A DNA stretch of 30,385 nucleotides from CAZNNH01 sp964574335 (GTDB lineage Bacteria; Acidobacteriota; Vicinamibacteria; Fen-336): assembly GCA_964574335.1 (NCBI GenBank), contig CAZNNH010000066.1, positions 1-30,385 of the forward strand. Reading direction: 5' to 3'. The notes beneath the pieces were generated by a model that saw only the letters and a program-made list of their open reading frames with translations, searched no databases and was not told the origin of the DNA. The translations under genes and the position numbers were made by a program. Shown here piece after piece: positions 28,968 through 30,385 of the stretch (its first letter is position 1; each line of letters starts with the position of its first letter).

Positions 28968-29974
28968 ACGAACGGCCGCTGGGCGGTGGCGCCGATCAGG
29001 ATGCTGGAGGTGACCAGGGCCAGGAGCGCCACCCGGGCGGGGTAGGGGATCGCCTCCAGCAGGTGCTCGCGGTAGTAGCGATGGGCGGTGAGGTGCAGGC
29101 CGCCCAGCACCAGCAGGACCACCCACCACAGCAGAGGAGCCGGATCGCCCGGCGCCAGGGTGAAGAAGCGAGCCGCGATCTCGAGGCCCTCGCCGGCGGT
29201 CTGGGCCCGGAAGGCGAGCGCGCCGGGGATGAAAAGAAGCAGCGTGAACGCACAACCCGCCACCCGGTACCGCCTGGCGTCGGGGAACCGCCAGCCGCGA
29301 CGAAGCCTCTCCCGGTTGATGGCCTGGATCACGCCGTGGTACAGGCCCCACAGCGCGAAGGTCCATGCGGCACCGTGCCACAGGCCGAACAACGCCCACA
29401 CCAGGATCACGTTGAAGGCCACCCGCCAGGGGCCACGACGGGTCCCGCCAAGCGGATGGAAGACATAGTCCCGGAACCAGTGACTCAGCGTCACGTGCCA
29501 CGAGCGACGGAACGCCAGCGGGTCGCTGGCGAGCAGCGGCCAGGTGAAGTTGCGGGGCAGCTCGAAGCCGAACAGGCGGCCGAGGCCGCGAGCCATGGTG
29601 CTGTAGCCCGAGAAGTCGCAGTAGAGCTGGACGTAGAAGAGCAGGCCGATCAGTCCCAGGGTACCGCCGCTCCAGCGAGCGGGCACCCGGAAGACGTGGT
29701 CCACGACCAGCCCCAGGTTGTCGGCGATCACCATCTTCTTGAAGAGACCGAGCAAAAACAGCTCGACCGCCTGGGTGACCTCCTGCGGACGCGGGGTGCG
29801 GTCGAGGGCGAGCTGCGGAAGGAACTCGTGGCTGCGCAGGATCGGCCCGGCCATCAGCTGCGGAAAGAAGGCGACGAAGAGCGCGAAGTCCGAGAGGCTG
29901 CGACAGGCGTGGGTTCGTCGGCGGTAGACGTCGATCGAGTAGCTGAGGGTCTGGAAGGTGTAGAAGGAGAGGCC
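28952..29974 (-). CDS. AlgI-like MBOAT O-acyltransferase, N-terminal half missing
   Basis: A membrane-bound O-acyltransferase that would acetylate an exopolysaccharide, as AlgI does in alginate synthesis. About 340 residues of family sequence remain, from GLSFYTFQTLSYSIDVYRR through FFPQLMAGPILRSHEF, LYCDFSGYSTMARGLGRLFG, FRRSWHVTLSHWFRDYVFHP, and the catalytic-His segment FGLWHGAAWTF to the C-terminus VYFQF. AlgI proteins normally have about 100 further N-terminal residues with several helices; these are absent. Upstream of 29974 the frame has no family resemblance and meets a stop at 30029-30031. The first ATG in this frame is at 29854, inside the family core, so a functional product is doubtful. 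Either a deletion or an assembly joint lies at about 29975. Its 3' end overlaps the LolA-like gene by 16 bases. Confidence 0.8.
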   Translation of the reverse strand, partial: GLSFYTFQTLSYSIDVYRRRTHACRSLSDFALFVAFFPQLMAGPILRSHEFLPQLALDRTPRPQEVTQAVELFLLGLFKKMVIADNLGLVVDHVFRVPARWSGGTLGLIGLLFYVQLYCDFSGYSTMARGLGRLFGFELPRNFTWPLLASDPLAFRRSWHVTLSHWFRDYVFHPLGGTRRGPWRVAFNVILVWALFGLWHGAAWTFALWGLYHGVIQAINRERLRRGWRFPDARRYRVAGCAFTLLLFIPGALAFRAQTAGEGLEIAARFFTLAPGDPAPLLWWVVLLVLGGLHLTAHRYYREHLLEAIPYPARVALLALVTSSILIGATAQRPFVYFQF

Positions 29975-30383
29975 CGGGCGCTTGCAGGCACACCGAAACT
30001 GCCCCCGCCTCGTAGGAGAGCGTCGCCATCAGGCGGACGGCTCGGGGACCCGGCCCCGCGTCCATGAAGGGATGCCGTCGCAGCTCCGATGCCGCATGTC
30101 GAATCGAGAGCAGCATCTGCTCCGGCGGAAGCGGGGGCAGCTCGCGCTTGGGGGTCTCGTCGAGCTCTTCGCCCTGCCCGACCAGCCGGGCCTGGAGGGT
30201 GGGGCGCACCCTGCGGTGGACCACGCTGGACCACCTGACGGTGGCAGCGAGGTGCGCCTCGCGATCGCGGAAGAGCTCCCGGAGGCTGAACAGGCGAAGG
30301 GCCACCCGCGGGGTGTAGTAGCGGGTCAGCGATTCCAGATCTCCTGACCTACCTCCCTTGCGAAGTGTCCGGTTGTGGTGCGG
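29975..30383 (-). CDS. Unrecognised partial open frame at the right edge
   Basis: On the minus strand one frame is open from the window edge to the MBOAT junction and beyond. Its translation includes LESLTRYYTPRVALRLFSLR, ELFRDREAHLAATVRWSSVV and RELPPLPPEQMLLSIRHAAS, a balanced mix of charged and hydrophobic residues with G/C-ending codons. It looks coding, but I do not recognise a family. It is in a different frame from the MBOAT part, so it is not the missing N-terminus (which should be hydrophobic). It may be the interior of another gene joined to MBOAT by deletion or misassembly. Confidence 0.35.
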
Positions 30384-30385
30384 AT

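Overview
This is a gene-dense, GC-rich bacterial window (by eye close to 70% G+C, strong G/C preference at third codon positions). It holds about 22 protein genes on both strands and no tRNA, rRNA, CRISPR array or transposase that I can see. The mixture suggests an Acidobacteriota-like soil or sediment bacterium: a zinc-ribbon Ser/Thr kinase with a multi-pass membrane tail, MacB-type permeases with their adaptor, a cysteine-containing TAXI binding protein, a Tat-exported hydrolase, and an exported alpha-xylosidase and carboxylesterase. That placement is inference from protein families, not a marker gene. Both window edges look incomplete.

Layout. 1-420: no gene. 421-6014: a small HXXEE membrane protein, the membrane Ser/Thr kinase (minus), a zinc-free medium-chain dehydrogenase (minus), then a Tat-exported L-2-amino-thiazoline-4-carboxylate-hydrolase-like protein and a DUF309 protein (plus). 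6020-9145: divergent branched-chain amino acid genes ilvD (minus) and ilvC (plus) with a clear sigma70-like promoter for each; the IlvC is of the Bacteroides-like type. 9162-10276: a probable toxin-antitoxin pair (XRE regulator plus DUF6036 nucleotidyltransferase), apparently read from a leaderless promoter. 10317-16683 (minus): a sugar locus running GH31 alpha-xylosidase with PA14, then an esterase fused in frame to a TAXI/TRAP-type solute-binding domain, then a lipoprotein aldose 1-epimerase. 16684-18645: a divergent region with a near-consensus promoter, the remnant of a second esterase, and an exported type-B carboxylesterase.

18745-22816 (plus): an HlyD/MacA-like adaptor and two MacB/FtsX-type permeases with no ATPase gene, separated by unusual repeats. 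22807-25863 (minus): a response regulator with a PilZ domain, an SMP-30-like beta-propeller protein with an N-terminal helical-repeat region, and a family 2 glycosyltransferase. 26008-28967 (plus): a nucleotide-sugar dehydrogenase, an SspB-like ClpXP adaptor and an exported LolA-like protein. 28952-30385 (minus): an AlgI-like MBOAT acyltransferase that has lost its N-terminal half at an abrupt junction near 29975, preceded by an unrecognised open frame running off the window.

How the genes may work together: GH31, the esterase-TAXI fusion, the epimerase and the divergent carboxylesterase look like a system that deacylates and trims a plant polysaccharide outside the cytoplasm and may capture a product. 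PilZ regulator, glycosyltransferase, nucleotide-sugar dehydrogenase and MBOAT together suggest c-di-GMP-responsive exopolysaccharide synthesis. The items most worth attention are the esterase-TAXI fusion, the leaderless toxin-antitoxin promoter with palindromes over its -10 and start codon, and a nested inverted-repeat element at 19909-20023 with an exact 23-base copy of one arm about 9 kb away.
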